Assembly (NCBI RefSeq): GCF_038618305.1
Contig: NZ_CP152017.1
Coordinates: forward strand, 2,581,501 to 2,645,500
Length of the DNA stretch: 64,000 nt
Direction of reading: 5' to 3'
Source: Sporosarcina sp. FSL K6-2383
Lineage (GTDB): Bacteria; Bacillota; Bacilli; Bacillales_A; Planococcaceae
Part shown: positions 16,969 to 25,700 of the stretch, piece after piece
How the letters are laid out: each line of letters begins with the position of its first letter
How positions within the stretch are numbered: the first letter of the stretch is position 1
The notes under the pieces: model-generated
Told to the model about the DNA's origin: nothing
Seen by the model: only the letters and a program-made list of their open reading frames with translations
The model's database searches: none
Program-made: the position numbers and the translations under genes

Positions 16969-17726
16969 TATTTACCCTCTTCTTTCTTGCCAATCAGTTT
17001 AGCAATTGATCCAAGAGCTGCCGATTGCACCGCAAATAACTGCTGGATACCTTTTTCAGCAAGTGTCACAAGCCCATTCATTTCATCGCGTGTAAATGTA
17101 GACTCCTCACCTGTTCCTTGCAGCTCCACAAACGCACCTGCACCTGTCATCACAACATTCATATCAACGGCTGCGGAAGAATCTTCCACATAATCGAGGT
17201 CGAGGATTAGCTCACCTTCTGTCGTCTTTCCAACACTCGTTGCCGCTAGGAAATCAGCAATTGGGAAAACAGCCAATCCTTTCGCTTCATGCAATTTAGC
17301 AACTGCCATCGTCATTGCTACAAATGCACCTGTAATCGAAGCTGTGCGTGTTCCACCATCCGCTTGAATGACATCACAGTCAATCCAAACCGTCCGCTCA
17401 CCAAGCGCTTCTAAATTCATCACCGCACGCAGTGCACGTCCAATGAGACGCTGGATTTCCATCGTGCGTCCACCAACTTTACCTTTTGAAGACTCGCGCT
17501 GCGTCCGCTGTCCAGTAGCACGTGGCAACATGGAATATTCCGCCGTTACCCAACCTTTGCCGCTACCCCGTAAAAAGTGTGGAACTCTCTCTTCTATCGT
17601 AGCCGTACAAATTACTTTTGTATTTCCAACTGAAATTAATACAGATCCCTCGGGATGCATTAAATAATCCGATTCAATTGTTACTGGCCTGTTCTTGTCA
17701 GCCACTCTTCCATCATGTCTCGTCAT
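16968..17726 (-). CDS. rph: Ribonuclease PH
   Basis: Phosphorolytic 3'-exoribonuclease that trims tRNA 3' ends. The 252 aa show the family start (RHDGR), [11 protein letters not shown], the RNA-contact stretch [14 protein letters not shown] (about 58-71), [11 protein letters not shown] and [18 protein letters not shown]. The C-terminal extension is typical of Bacillales. It starts the rph-rdgB-ysnB operon. A downstream tRNA-Arg without an encoded CCA would be a plausible substrate; this link is only contextual. Confidence 0.97.
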   Translation of the reverse strand: MTRHDGRVADKNRPVTIESDYLMHPEGSVLISVGNTKVICTATIEERVPHFLRGSGKGWVTAEYSMLPRATGQRTQRESSKGKVGGRTMEIQRLIGRALRAVMNLEALGERTVWIDCDVIQADGGTRTASITGAFVAMTMAVAKLHEAKGLAVFPIADFLAATSVGKTTEGELILDLDYVEDSSAAVDMNVVMTGAGAFVELQGTGEESTFTRDEMNGLVTLAEKGIQQLFAVQSAALGSIAKLIGKKEEGK

Positions 17727-17785
17727 TTAAACCCTCCACCATTCAGTTTGCGCATTCATCTTATCATAACCTATTTCACATGCGC

Positions 17786-17819
17786 AAAAACCCGAAATAC
17801 CCGATAACGGACATTTCGA
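17786..17819 (-). terminator. Intrinsic terminator after racE
   Basis: On the minus strand CGAAATGTCCG / CGGGTATTTCG form an imperfect stem, followed by GGTTTTTG. Confidence 0.65.
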
Positions 17820-17825
17820 GCTATT

Positions 17826-18620
17826 TCACAATATAATATGTCTAACATCCGGCTTGTCAATCGCTAACCAATCCTCGACAATCGACAAAAATTGCTCAGT
17901 CTGTCCCGTTGTGTAAAAGATAGGAGCTACTCTTCTACTGTCATCTCGTTCGATGTTCCTTGACACTAAAATACACTCAACATCAGACACTGTCTCCACT
18001 GCCGATGAAATAATTTGAACATCGCTCGGCAAATGCGCTTGAATATGGTTCTGTAATAATGGATAATGCGTACATCCAAGAATAGCAACATCAAAATCCT
18101 TCACCACAAGCCCCGCAAGCCCTTTCTTCACAATACCACTCGCATTTTCCGACTTATACAGCCCACTTTCCACAATCGGAACAAAGTCAGGGCATGCAAG
18201 CGGATGAACCGTTGCACTTGGCAACAATGCATGGATTGCATCATCGTATGCATGACTTTTGATTGTTCCAACTGTTCCGAGCACCGCAATATCACCTGTT
18301 TTTGACGCCTTTACTGCACCTCGCGCACCTGGTACGATAACGCCAATAACTGGAAACGAAAAATGCTCACGAACTTCATCCAGTGCTACAGCAGTTGCCG
18401 TATTACACGCAATAACAAGCATTTTAATGCCCGTTTCGGACAACGCAGTAGCCATTTCCATTGTAAACTTTCGGACCTCTTGCGTTGACCGCGGCCCATA
18501 TGGACAACGTGCATCATCGCCTATGTAAACAATCGGTTCGTTCGGCAATCGATTCAGCAGTTCTTTGACAACAGTTAGACCGCCCACTCCCGAATCAATT
18601 ACGCCTATAGGTGCTTCCAC
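17826..18620 (-). CDS. racE: Glutamate racemase
   Basis: Supplies D-glutamate for peptidoglycan. The 264 aa contain GVIDSGVGGLTV (6-17), the catalytic-Cys motif ACNTATA (about 72-78), GVIVPGA and the second Cys motif GCTHYPL (about 183-189). The start is GTG with GAGGGA 5 bases upstream, ten bases after the marR-type gene. The order marR-racE-rph matches ysmB-racE-rph of B. subtilis. Confidence 0.96.
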   Translation of the reverse strand: MEAPIGVIDSGVGGLTVVKELLNRLPNEPIVYIGDDARCPYGPRSTQEVRKFTMEMATALSETGIKMLVIACNTATAVALDEVREHFSFPVIGVIVPGARGAVKASKTGDIAVLGTVGTIKSHAYDDAIHALLPSATVHPLACPDFVPIVESGLYKSENASGIVKKGLAGLVVKDFDVAILGCTHYPLLQNHIQAHLPSDVQIISSAVETVSDVECILVSRNIERDDSRRVAPIFYTTGQTEQFLSIVEDWLAIDKPDVRHIIL

Positions 18621-18629
18621 TTGAATCCC

Positions 18630-19088
18630 TCAATCCTTTTTCATCTCTTGATGTAATTTACTTAGTAGCTCAGAAAAACCCTTCACTTGTTCTTCATCAA
18701 AATCAGCTAACACCATGTCCAAGTATACGCGACGCTTATCAATCACTTCCTCGATGACACGCTCTCCCTCACTTAACAAGTGAATCCGAACTACGCGGCG
18801 ATCCTGTTCATCACGAACTCGCTTCACCAAATTGTTTTTTTCCATTCGATCTACTAAATCAGTCGTCGTACTGAATGCCAAAAACATTTTGTTCGACAAA
18901 TCACCAATTGTCATATCACCATGTTCAAATAACCACTGCAGCGCAATGAACTGGGGTGGTGTAATTGTATAATTACTAAGAATTCTACGTCCTTGCTGTT
19001 TAATGATTGCTGCAATATATCTTAAATCCTTCTCCATCCTTGCCACTTCACTTGAATAGTGTTTAGGTAAATCGCTTTGTTCCGTCAA
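18630..19088 (-). CDS. MarR-family transcriptional regulator (YsmB-like)
   Basis: 152 aa winged-helix repressor of the MarR family. The recognition-helix region is about 58-85 (MTIGDLSNKMFLAFSTTTDL), followed by the wing DEQDRRVVRIHL. Its own ligand and targets are unknown. The start is TTG with AAGGAG nine bases upstream. It lies immediately upstream of racE, as ysmB does in B. subtilis, and downstream of gerE; it may be co-transcribed with racE. Confidence 0.9.
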   Translation of the reverse strand: MTEQSDLPKHYSSEVARMEKDLRYIAAIIKQQGRRILSNYTITPPQFIALQWLFEHGDMTIGDLSNKMFLAFSTTTDLVDRMEKNNLVKRVRDEQDRRVVRIHLLSEGERVIEEVIDKRRVYLDMVLADFDEEQVKGFSELLSKLHQEMKKD

Positions 19089-19203
19089 CTAAACCAGCTC
19101 CTTGAAAAAGATTACTTTGTCTATTGTCGCCCTTTTTTATGTTTAAGGCAATACCTTTTATCTCGAATCAGTAGAAGACTCCTATCTCTATAGGTGTTGA
19201 TAA

Positions 19204-19309
19204 TGAATACTTGTTATGCAGTTCATTCAGTGAGTATTCAAAATTCCGCCGATTCAAGGTAAATCCTCAGACGGATCTTACTAGCAAGCCCAAAGAAATC
19301 CAGACGCAA
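19204..19309 (-). repeat. Probable decayed copy of the structured repeat (R3)
   Basis: The stretch has the expected order in the same orientation as R1 and R4: a hairpin with arms TGAATACT/AGTATTCA (19204-19240), then TCCGCC, and at the end AAATCCAGACGC, close to the family's AAATCTGGACGC. The central stem is degenerate. The assignment is tentative. Confidence 0.4.
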
Positions 19310-19353
19310 AAAACAGCTGTGAAAAGCCTGCTATAAACAGGTCACACAGCTGC
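19310..19353 (-). terminator. Intrinsic terminator after gerE
   Basis: On the minus strand CAGCTGTGTGACCTG and CAGG..CACAGCTG form a two-part stem followed by TTTTTTG. Confidence 0.85.
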
Positions 19354-19367
19354 TACGTGAGATTGGA

Positions 19368-19589
19368 TTACAGTTGTAACTCGCCCAGTCGCAATAATTC
19401 GACGATGGCTTGTGCCCTGCCGGAAACGCCAAGCTTTTGAATCGTGTTCGAAATATGATTCCGAACAGTTTTTTCGCTGATTCCGAGCCGTCCCGCGATA
19501 TCTTTTGTCGTATGATCGTCAACGAGCAGATGAAAGATTTCTCGTTCCCTTGCCGTTAGCAATGAACGGTTTTTTGATTCCTCTGTCAA
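19368..19589 (-). CDS. gerE: Spore coat transcriptional regulator GerE
   Basis: LuxR/FixJ-type DNA-binding protein without a receiver domain, acting late in the mother cell on coat genes. The 73 aa are almost entirely the helix-turn-helix: LTAREREIFHLLVDDHTTKD, then IAGRLGISEKTVRNHISN (about 30-47) and the C-terminal dimer helix. The start is TTG with AGGAGGGG 7 bases upstream. A SigK-type promoter lies just ahead. Its presence is strong evidence that the organism sporulates. Confidence 0.96.
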   Translation of the reverse strand: MTEESKNRSLLTAREREIFHLLVDDHTTKDIAGRLGISEKTVRNHISNTIQKLGVSGRAQAIVELLRLGELQL

Positions 19590-19617
19590 GACGCGCCCCT
19601 CCTATCCACTTTCACTC

Positions 19618-19645
19618 TAAAATATGTGAAGATAAGGTTGGCTGT
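19618..19645 (-). promoter_or_regulatory. SigK-type promoter of gerE
   Basis: On the minus strand the -10 element CATATTTTA (19618-19626) fits the SigK consensus CATANNNTA, and an AC dinucleotide (19644-19645) lies 17 bases upstream as the -35. gerE is SigK-transcribed in B. subtilis, so sequence and expectation agree. Confidence 0.65.
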
Positions 19646-19662
19646 GCCGGCTACTTGATCTT

Positions 19663-20106
19663 TTAATTGACGAACAACGACTTCTCTTGAACAGTCCAAT
19701 GAACACCTTTCCCTGTTTCTCGACCAATCTGAACAATCGAACCACGACCTGTGATGACAATGTCACCTTTAGCATTCTTCACCATATAATGAATATCCAT
19801 CGAACTATTGCCCAACGTAGCTACTTTTACATGAACAGCTAACGCTTCGTCAAAAAAGACCTGTTTCAAATAATCACATTGTAAATCTGCAACAACCGGA
19901 ATCGTACTGCCTTCAGGATTGAGCCAATCATTCATCAATCCTGCATGTTTCAAAAACTCAATTCGCGCATACTCAAAATAAGTAAATGCCACTGTATTAT
20001 TTAAATGACCATACATATCTGTTTCTGAAAAACGGACAGACACCGGAACTGAAAACGTAAATTCCGATGCCCACACGGCAACATCCTCTATGTAAGTTGC
20101 TTTCAT
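19663..20106 (-). CDS. Hot-dog acyl-CoA thioesterase (YbgC/FadM type, YsmA-like)
   Basis: 147 aa, single 4HBT domain. The motif VRFSETDMYGHLNNT (about 23-37) carries the catalytic Asp and the conserved His-Leu-Asn-Asn. The substrate is probably an acyl-CoA. The frame is open 18 codons further upstream, but the ATG at 20104-20106 follows GGAGGAAGG and gives a normal family length. A FadR-type palindrome lies 40 bases upstream, suggesting coordinate control with fatty-acid degradation. The position between gerE and sdhB matches ysmA in B. subtilis. Confidence 0.88.
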   Translation of the reverse strand: MKATYIEDVAVWASEFTFSVPVSVRFSETDMYGHLNNTVAFTYFEYARIEFLKHAGLMNDWLNPEGSTIPVVADLQCDYLKQVFFDEALAVHVKVATLGNSSMDIHYMVKNAKGDIVITGRGSIVQIGRETGKGVHWTVQEKSLFVN

Positions 20107-20143
20107 TGATAAAACCCCTTCCTCCCATAAGAATGAATAAAAA

Positions 20144-20163
20144 AATGAATGAACATTCATTCT
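20144..20163. promoter_or_regulatory. FadR-type operator upstream of the thioesterase gene
   Basis: AATGAATG-AA-CATTCATT is a perfect interrupted palindrome. It resembles the B. subtilis FadR (YsiA) operator TGAATGANTANTCATTCA and the palindrome at 31891-31922 in this window. Binding by the FadR encoded at 31289-31870 is inferred. Confidence 0.6.
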
Positions 20164-20212
20164 TTTATTCTATCAAACTTCTATACGGAAATAAAGCAAT
20201 CCTTTAGACAGC

Positions 20213-20245
20213 AAAAACCCCGCAAGGCATAATGCCAAAGCGGGG
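20213..20245 (-). terminator. Intrinsic terminator after sdhB
   Basis: On the minus strand CCCCGC..GGCAT pairs with ATGCC..GCGGGG, followed by five T. It ends the sdhC-sdhA-sdhB operon. Confidence 0.9.
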
Positions 20246-20258
20246 CTTGAGACCAAAA

Positions 20259-21038
20259 TCAGTCTACCATATGGTCGCTTCCGAAGAAGTTTTTGAACAT
20301 TTGTACAGTTGTTGCACGGTTCATCGCTGCAATAGACGTCGTCAACGGTATGCCTTTCGGACAAGCCACTACACAGTTTTGTGAGTTACCACATTCACCG
20401 ATACCACCATCCGTCATCAATGCCGCTAGACGTTCGTCTTTGTTCATCGCACCAGTTGGATGCGTGTTGAACAAACGAACTTGTGATAGCAATGCAGGAC
20501 CCATGAAGTTCGTGTTGTCGTTAACGTTCGGACATGCTTCAAGGCAGACACCACAAGTCATACATTTCGAAAGTTCGTATGCCCATTGGCGCTTACGCTC
20601 AGGCATACGTGGACCTTCTCCAAGATCATACGTCCCATCGATCGGAACCCATGCCTTGATTTTTTTCAGTGAATCAAACATGAATTCTCTGTCAACAATC
20701 AAGTCACGGACGACCGGGAATGTTTTCATCGGTTCAAGAGTAATCGGCTGCGTCAATTTGTCAACAAGTGCTGTACACGATTGACGTGGACGGCCATTGA
20801 TAACCATTGAACAGGCACCACAAACTTCCTCCAGACAGTTCATATCCCAGTTGATTGGAGTCGTTTTCTTACCTTCCTTATTGACTGGGTTACGACGTAT
20901 TTCCATTAAAGCAGAAATAACGTTCATATTCGGTCTGTATTCCAACTCGAACTCTTCCCAATACGGCGTAGATTCAGCTGTATCCTGACGACGAACTTTA
21001 AATACTACTGTTTTCGTCGCAGTTAGTTGCTCGCTCAT
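20259..21038 (-). CDS. sdhB: Succinate dehydrogenase iron-sulfur subunit
   Basis: Carries three Fe-S clusters between the flavoprotein and the cytochrome subunit of complex II. The 259 aa have the [2Fe-2S] region CLEEVCGACSMVING (about 68-82), and the C-terminal ferredoxin-type motifs CMTCGVCLEACP (about 156-167) and CVVACPKGIPL (about 222-232). It lies five bases after sdhA, as last gene of sdhCAB. Confidence 0.97.
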   Translation of the reverse strand: MSEQLTATKTVVFKVRRQDTAESTPYWEEFELEYRPNMNVISALMEIRRNPVNKEGKKTTPINWDMNCLEEVCGACSMVINGRPRQSCTALVDKLTQPITLEPMKTFPVVRDLIVDREFMFDSLKKIKAWVPIDGTYDLGEGPRMPERKRQWAYELSKCMTCGVCLEACPNVNDNTNFMGPALLSQVRLFNTHPTGAMNKDERLAALMTDGGIGECGNSQNCVVACPKGIPLTTSIAAMNRATTVQMFKNFFGSDHMVD

Positions 21039-21043
21039 TTACG

Positions 21044-22798
21044 TCATTCTCCTTTCGTCGCGGAGTAGTCGCGTTTACGTGGCGCTACTAGGGACACATC
21101 AATCTCTTCATAGTGGAAGATTGGTGCAGATTGTCCATCGAATTTCGCCATCGTTGTTTTCATGAATTTCTCGTCATCACGGTTCGGGAAATCTGGTTTG
21201 TAGTGAGCGCCACGGCTCTCATCACGGTTCAGTGCTCCTAGTGTGATAACACGTGCTAAATACAACATATTTTTCAACTGACGCGTAAATGTTGCGCCTT
21301 GGTTAGACCATTGTTGCGTATCTGTCATACTGATGTTCTCATAGCGCTCAAGAAGCTCTACGATTTTATCGTCTGTTGCTTGTAGCTTGTCATTATAACG
21401 AACAACTGTTACGTTATCTGTCATCCATTCGCCAAGCTCTTTATGAATGACGTAAGCGTTCTCAGTACCATCCATTTTGAGTGTGTCATCCCACTTCTGT
21501 TGCTCTTCCGCAACTGCTGCATCGAAAATAGTCGATGGTAGTTCTTCAGCAGTACGCTTCAAACCAGCCATGTAATGAACTGCGTTTGGTCCTGCGACCA
21601 TTCCACCGTAAATTGCGGAAAGAAGTGAGTTCGCACCAAGACGGTTTGCACCGTGCTGTGAATAATCACATTCTCCAGCCGCAAAAAGACCTGGAATATT
21701 TGTCATCTGATCATAATCGACCCATAGTCCACCCATTGAATAGTGAACAGCCGGGAAGATTTTCATCGGTAGTTTACGTGGATCGTCACCTGTGAATTTC
21801 TCATAGATTTCGATGATTCCGCCAAGCTTGATATCAAGCTCTTTTGGATCCTTATGTGACAGATCCAAGTACACCATATTTTCACCGTTGATACCTAGTT
21901 TTTGATTGACACAGACATCAAAAATTTCACGTGTCGCAACGTCACGTGGTACAAGATTTCCGTAAGCTGGATATTTTTCCTCTAGGAAGTACCAAGGCTT
22001 ACCGTCTTTATATGTCCAAACACGTCCACCTTCACCACGTGCAGATTCACTCATAAGACGCAGTTTGTCGTCCCCCGGAATTGCCGTTGGGTGAATTTGG
22101 ATGAACTCACCATTCGAATAGTAAGCTCCTTGTTGATAAACGATAGAAGCAGCAGAACCTGTATTGATAACAGAGTTTGTTGTTTTCCCGAAAATAATCC
22201 CAGGTCCACCTGTTGCCATAATCACTGCATCACCTTTAAATGCTTTGATTTCCATTGTTTTAAGGTTTTGTGCTTTAATACCACGACAAACGCCGTCTTC
22301 ATCTAAAACAACACCAAGGAATTCCCAGTGTTCGTATTTCGTTACAAGACCAGCCACTTCATGGCTACGTACTTGCTCATCTAGTGCGTACAACAGCTGT
22401 TGTCCTGTTGTTGCGCCTGCAAACGCTGTACGGTGATGAAGTGTACCGCCGAAACGTCTGAAGTCTAACAAACCTTCAGGTGTACGGTTGAACATAACAC
22501 CCATCCGGTCTAGTAAGTGAATGATACCTGGTGCTGCATCTGTCATCGCTTTAACGGGTGGTTGGTTCGCGAGGAAGTCACCACCATATACAGTATCATC
22601 TAAATGGATATCAGGCGAGTCGCCTTCCCCTTTAGTGTTTACTGCACCGTTGATGCCGCCTTGTGCACATACAGAGTGGGAACGCTTAACCGGGACAAGT
22701 GAAAACAGGTCAACCGGTGTACCTTCTTCCGCTGCTTTAATGACTGCCATTAGGCCTGCAAGACCGCCGCCAACGACAATCAATCTGCTTTTTGCCAT
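21044..22798 (-). CDS. sdhA: Succinate dehydrogenase flavoprotein subunit
   Basis: Oxidises succinate to fumarate with covalently bound FAD. From the ATG at 22796-22798 the protein is 584 aa and starts MAKSRLIVVGGGLAGLMAVI, the Rossmann dinucleotide-binding motif. Also visible are the FAD-attachment region RSHSVCAQGGINGA with the preceding His, the active-site stretch HPTAIPGDDKLRLMSESARG and GLWVDYDQMTNIPGLFAAGE. The frame is open 15 codons upstream, but GAGGAGTG is placed 9 bases before this ATG. Confidence 0.97.
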   Translation of the reverse strand: MAKSRLIVVGGGLAGLMAVIKAAEEGTPVDLFSLVPVKRSHSVCAQGGINGAVNTKGEGDSPDIHLDDTVYGGDFLANQPPVKAMTDAAPGIIHLLDRMGVMFNRTPEGLLDFRRFGGTLHHRTAFAGATTGQQLLYALDEQVRSHEVAGLVTKYEHWEFLGVVLDEDGVCRGIKAQNLKTMEIKAFKGDAVIMATGGPGIIFGKTTNSVINTGSAASIVYQQGAYYSNGEFIQIHPTAIPGDDKLRLMSESARGEGGRVWTYKDGKPWYFLEEKYPAYGNLVPRDVATREIFDVCVNQKLGINGENMVYLDLSHKDPKELDIKLGGIIEIYEKFTGDDPRKLPMKIFPAVHYSMGGLWVDYDQMTNIPGLFAAGECDYSQHGANRLGANSLLSAIYGGMVAGPNAVHYMAGLKRTAEELPSTIFDAAVAEEQQKWDDTLKMDGTENAYVIHKELGEWMTDNVTVVRYNDKLQATDDKIVELLERYENISMTDTQQWSNQGATFTRQLKNMLYLARVITLGALNRDESRGAHYKPDFPNRDDEKFMKTTMAKFDGQSAPIFHYEEIDVSLVAPRKRDYSATKGE

Positions 22799-22861
22799 TA
22801 TTGTTTCACTCCTCAAATTATCAGTGATCTCTTTTTCAATCATGTTGCAAATCGAATCTAA

Positions 22862-23470
22862 TTAAACGAATGCAAGTAGTGCTTGCACACCGATTGTAGC
22901 TAATACTAGGAATACCGCAATTGTAACGTACGTAACAATTGTTTGTGAACGTGGTGATTGTGCCAGCCCCCATGTCACTAGGAATGACCACAAACCGTTC
23001 GCCAAGTGGAACGTCGCCGCGATAACACCCGCGATGTAGAATGCCAGCATGAATGGGTTGTCTAAGATGTTAGCCATCATATTGAAGTCTACTTCAGCAC
23101 CCAATGCTTTTTGAATTCTTGTTTCATAGATATGCCATGCAATAAAGATTACAAGGAATACCCCTGTCATTCGTTGTAGCATGAACATCCAGTTACGGAA
23201 AGTTCCGAAGCGTTGTACGTTATTTTTTGCTGTGAAAGCTATGTACAGGCCGTAAAACGCATGGAACATAAGCGGGATGTAGATGATAAACCATTCTAAA
23301 AACAGAACGAATGGTAAGTTCCCCATAAAGTTAGATGCAGTGTTGAATGCTTCTTCGCCGCGTGTTGCAAAATGGTTAATGACCAAGTGTTGGGCAACAA
23401 AAAGTCCAACCGGAATAATTCCGAGCAATGAATGAAGACGACGTAAGTAAAAATCTGATTCTCTCGACAA
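22862..23470 (-). CDS. sdhC: Succinate dehydrogenase cytochrome b558 subunit
   Basis: Single membrane anchor of the Bacillus-type (class B) complex with two hemes. The 202 aa hold five hydrophobic segments (about 13-32, 55-75, 93-113, 134-155, 175-197) with conserved His in LRRLHSLLGI, AQHLVINH, MFHAFYG and FIAWHIYETR. No separate sdhD is needed in this class. The start is TTG with GGGAGGG 8 bases upstream. A sigma-A promoter lies about 115 bases upstream. Confidence 0.96.
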   Translation of the reverse strand: MSRESDFYLRRLHSLLGIIPVGLFVAQHLVINHFATRGEEAFNTASNFMGNLPFVLFLEWFIIYIPLMFHAFYGLYIAFTAKNNVQRFGTFRNWMFMLQRMTGVFLVIFIAWHIYETRIQKALGAEVDFNMMANILDNPFMLAFYIAGVIAATFHLANGLWSFLVTWGLAQSPRSQTIVTYVTIAVFLVLATIGVQALLAFV

Positions 23471-23581
23471 GTCTTTTACCCTCCCTTATTACTGAGGTTA
23501 GCAAATCAGTGTTGTCATCGTTTCGACACGAAGCAATCATTGACGGCTTCCCTCTTCGTGGTACAATATTAGAACATGTCC

Positions 23582-23610
23582 ATTGTACTCCTCTGTTTTA
23601 AAGAGGTCAA
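23582..23610 (-). promoter_or_regulatory. Sigma-A promoter of sdhCAB
   Basis: TTGACC (23605-23610) and TACAAT (23582-23587) are 17 bases apart on the minus strand, leaving a leader of about 105 bases before sdhC. Confidence 0.75.
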
Positions 23611-23683
23611 GATGATGTGATTTATTTGTTGTAAACGTATTCCTTCTATTAAAAAGTATTTCACTTATTTTCATCCGAAAGGA

Positions 23684-24112
23684 TTGCATACTCAATTGGA
23701 AAATACTACAAACCTTTCACCGACTCGTTTCGGCTATGACCTTTTACGCGACCATGTCTTACCCAGCATTCTAGGGGCTCATCAAGGTGAAATTCTCTAC
23801 TGGGCAGGAAAAGAAATCGCTAGAAAATTTCCTGTTTTTAGCGTTGAAGAGCTCCCTGTTTTCTTTCAAGAGGCAGGTTGGGGAATTCTTTCCCTTGAAA
23901 AAACACAAAAAGATGAAGCCTTTTATACAATGACAAACGGCGATGAAATAAATATTCAAGACAGATCTTTTCAGCTAGAAGCTGGCTTTCTTGCAGAACA
24001 GTATCAGAAGTTGAACGGACTTCTGACTGAATGCTATGGAGAAGCTCAATCTAAAAAAGGACGCGTGTCATTCCAAGTAAAATGGGATACCAAAACTAAA
24101 ATTGACTCGTAA
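23684..24112 (+). CDS. yslB: YslB-like protein (DUF2507)
   Basis: 142 aa soluble protein of the V4R-like/DUF2507 group found next to sdhC throughout Bacillales. It shows GYDLLRDHVLPSILGAHQGE (about 17-36), then ILYWAGKEIARKFP and QLEAGFLAEQYQ near the C-terminus. No enzymatic motif is visible. Two TTG start codons are possible (23684 and 23696); neither has ideal spacing from GAAAGGA, so the N-terminus is uncertain by four residues. Function is unknown. Confidence 0.85.
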   Translation: MHTQLENTTNLSPTRFGYDLLRDHVLPSILGAHQGEILYWAGKEIARKFPVFSVEELPVFFQEAGWGILSLEKTQKDEAFYTMTNGDEINIQDRSFQLEAGFLAEQYQKLNGLLTECYGEAQSKKGRVSFQVKWDTKTKIDS

Positions 24113-24149
24113 AAAAGAGATGTGGCTATGATGGCTACACCTCTTTTTT
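24111..24149. terminator. Bidirectional terminator between yslB and lysC
   Basis: AAAAAAGAG..GTGGCT pairs with GGCTACACCTCTTTTTT. Symmetric A and T runs serve both convergent genes. Confidence 0.85.
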
Positions 24150-24151
24150 CT

Positions 24152-25381
24152 TTATGAATTCACTATGACTGCATCCAATCCAAATTTTTCATGAAGTGTC
24201 GCTACAGCCTTCTCCATATCAGACTCTGGAATAACGACAGACACTTTGATTTCCGATGTACTAACCATTTTCACCGGAATTTCCGCTTGGCGTAAAATAT
24301 CAAACATATTTGCCGCAACACCTGGATTAGAAACCATGCCACTGCCAACAATTGATACTTTTGCTAGTCCTACTTCAAAATCTGCACGACTATAACCCAG
24401 TGCTTTTTTATTGGATTCTAGAACATTGATCACTTCGGCAAAATCCTCTTTTTTAATAGAGAATGACACGGATGGTTGCACATCCTCCCTAATCGTCTGG
24501 ATGATGATATCAACATTGACATGGTGTTTTGCAAGTGCTGTGAATATATTGGCAAGTGAGCCGTTATATGGAACATCGTACATCACTGTAATCCGAACAA
24601 TATCTTGCTCAAAAGCAATGCCCCGCACAACTAAATTATTTTCCAAATCAATTTCCTCCTTGATAATCGTTCCTTGTCCATCTATATGAGCTGGCCTAAC
24701 GCGCATTGGCATTTGATGATTTTTAGCAAATTCAACTGCCCTTGGATGAAGAACACCCGCACCTAAATTAGCAATTTCGAGCATCTCATCATAAGATATT
24801 TCCTCAAGCTTTTGGGCTTTTTTAATGAGCCTTGGATCCGTCGTAAATACCCCTTCGACATCGGTGTAAATGTCACAAACAGTTGCCCCTAGCGCAATGG
24901 CGATAGCGACCGCGCTTGTGTCGGAGCCTCCACGACCAAGTGTTGTCAGTTCTCCTTGTGCATCAGCTCCTTGGAAGCCTGTAATAACTGCGACAGTACC
25001 CGATGTAAGAGCAGCATTCACTCTGTCTGCTTGCACTTGTTCAATTCGCGCGTTGCCGTGAACGGACTCCGTTAGGACACCCGCCTGCCAACCTGTATAA
25101 GAATGTGACTCCACGCCTTGTGCGGTGATTGCCATCGCCAGGAGGGACGCTGTCACTTGTTCGCCTGTTGCCAGTAGCATATCGAGCTCACGTCGCCCTG
25201 CAGCTGGATTCACTTCTTGTGCAAGTACCAATAACTCATCCGTCGTTTTCCCCATCGCCGAGACAATGACCGCCACTTGCTTCCCTCGATTAACTTCCCC
25301 TGCTACAAGTCGTGCAGCGCGTGCAATTCTTTCCGGATTAGCGACCGAAGTCCCCCCGAATTTCATTACAATTCGTTCCAT
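24152..25381 (-). CDS. lysC: Aspartokinase (lysine-responsive, LysC type)
   Basis: Phosphorylates aspartate, the first step to lysine, diaminopimelate, threonine and methionine. The 409 aa start MERIVMKFGGTSVANPERI with the kinase KFGGTS motif. TLGRGGSDTSAVAIA marks the substrate site, and two C-terminal ACT domains occupy about 265-405. Internal Met codons could give a separate beta subunit, as in B. subtilis, but I cannot verify this. The chosen ATG (25379-25381) has GGAGG nine bases upstream. A lysine riboswitch controls the transcript. Confidence 0.96.
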   Translation of the reverse strand: MERIVMKFGGTSVANPERIARAARLVAGEVNRGKQVAVIVSAMGKTTDELLVLAQEVNPAAGRRELDMLLATGEQVTASLLAMAITAQGVESHSYTGWQAGVLTESVHGNARIEQVQADRVNAALTSGTVAVITGFQGADAQGELTTLGRGGSDTSAVAIAIALGATVCDIYTDVEGVFTTDPRLIKKAQKLEEISYDEMLEIANLGAGVLHPRAVEFAKNHQMPMRVRPAHIDGQGTIIKEEIDLENNLVVRGIAFEQDIVRITVMYDVPYNGSLANIFTALAKHHVNVDIIIQTIREDVQPSVSFSIKKEDFAEVINVLESNKKALGYSRADFEVGLAKVSIVGSGMVSNPGVAANMFDILRQAEIPVKMVSTSEIKVSVVIPESDMEKAVATLHEKFGLDAVIVNS

Positions 25382-25411
25382 TATCCATTCCTCCGTCTTT
25401 ATCCTGTACGC

Positions 25412-25650
25412 AAAAACGGCCCTCAATAAATTGAGAGCCTATTCCGATGGGAGACATCAGTAAAAAGATGCTCCGAACGGATAGCTCTCCAGGTAGTTAA
25501 TACCTGACAGACTCCCACTTCTTCAATGGAAATCCAGCAAAACAATCGTGACAGTCGATTTTTCCGCTTCGGCGAATACCCCTTTCGATTCCCTTCATCA
25601 AGCTGTCGCCTTCTGGAAATGTACTATTAGCATCCGCGCCTCTATCCTCA
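25412..25650 (-). promoter_or_regulatory. Lysine riboswitch (L box) with intrinsic terminator, upstream of lysC
   Basis: The aptamer (25479-25647) is closed by P1 GGATAG/CTATCC. It contains AGAGGCGCGGATGCTAATAG near the 5' end, GAAGGGAATCGAAAGGGG, TCGCCGAAG and GGGAGTCTGTCAGG, all in L-box order. About 40 bases downstream GGCTCTCAA/TTGAGGGCC with five T forms a terminator (25412-25439). Lysine binding should favour termination. A TATAAT at 25662-25667 may be the promoter -10. Confidence 0.9.
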
Positions 25651-25700
25651 CTTCATATTTAATTATAAGTGAAAAAATTCAGTGCACTTACTTTATCATA

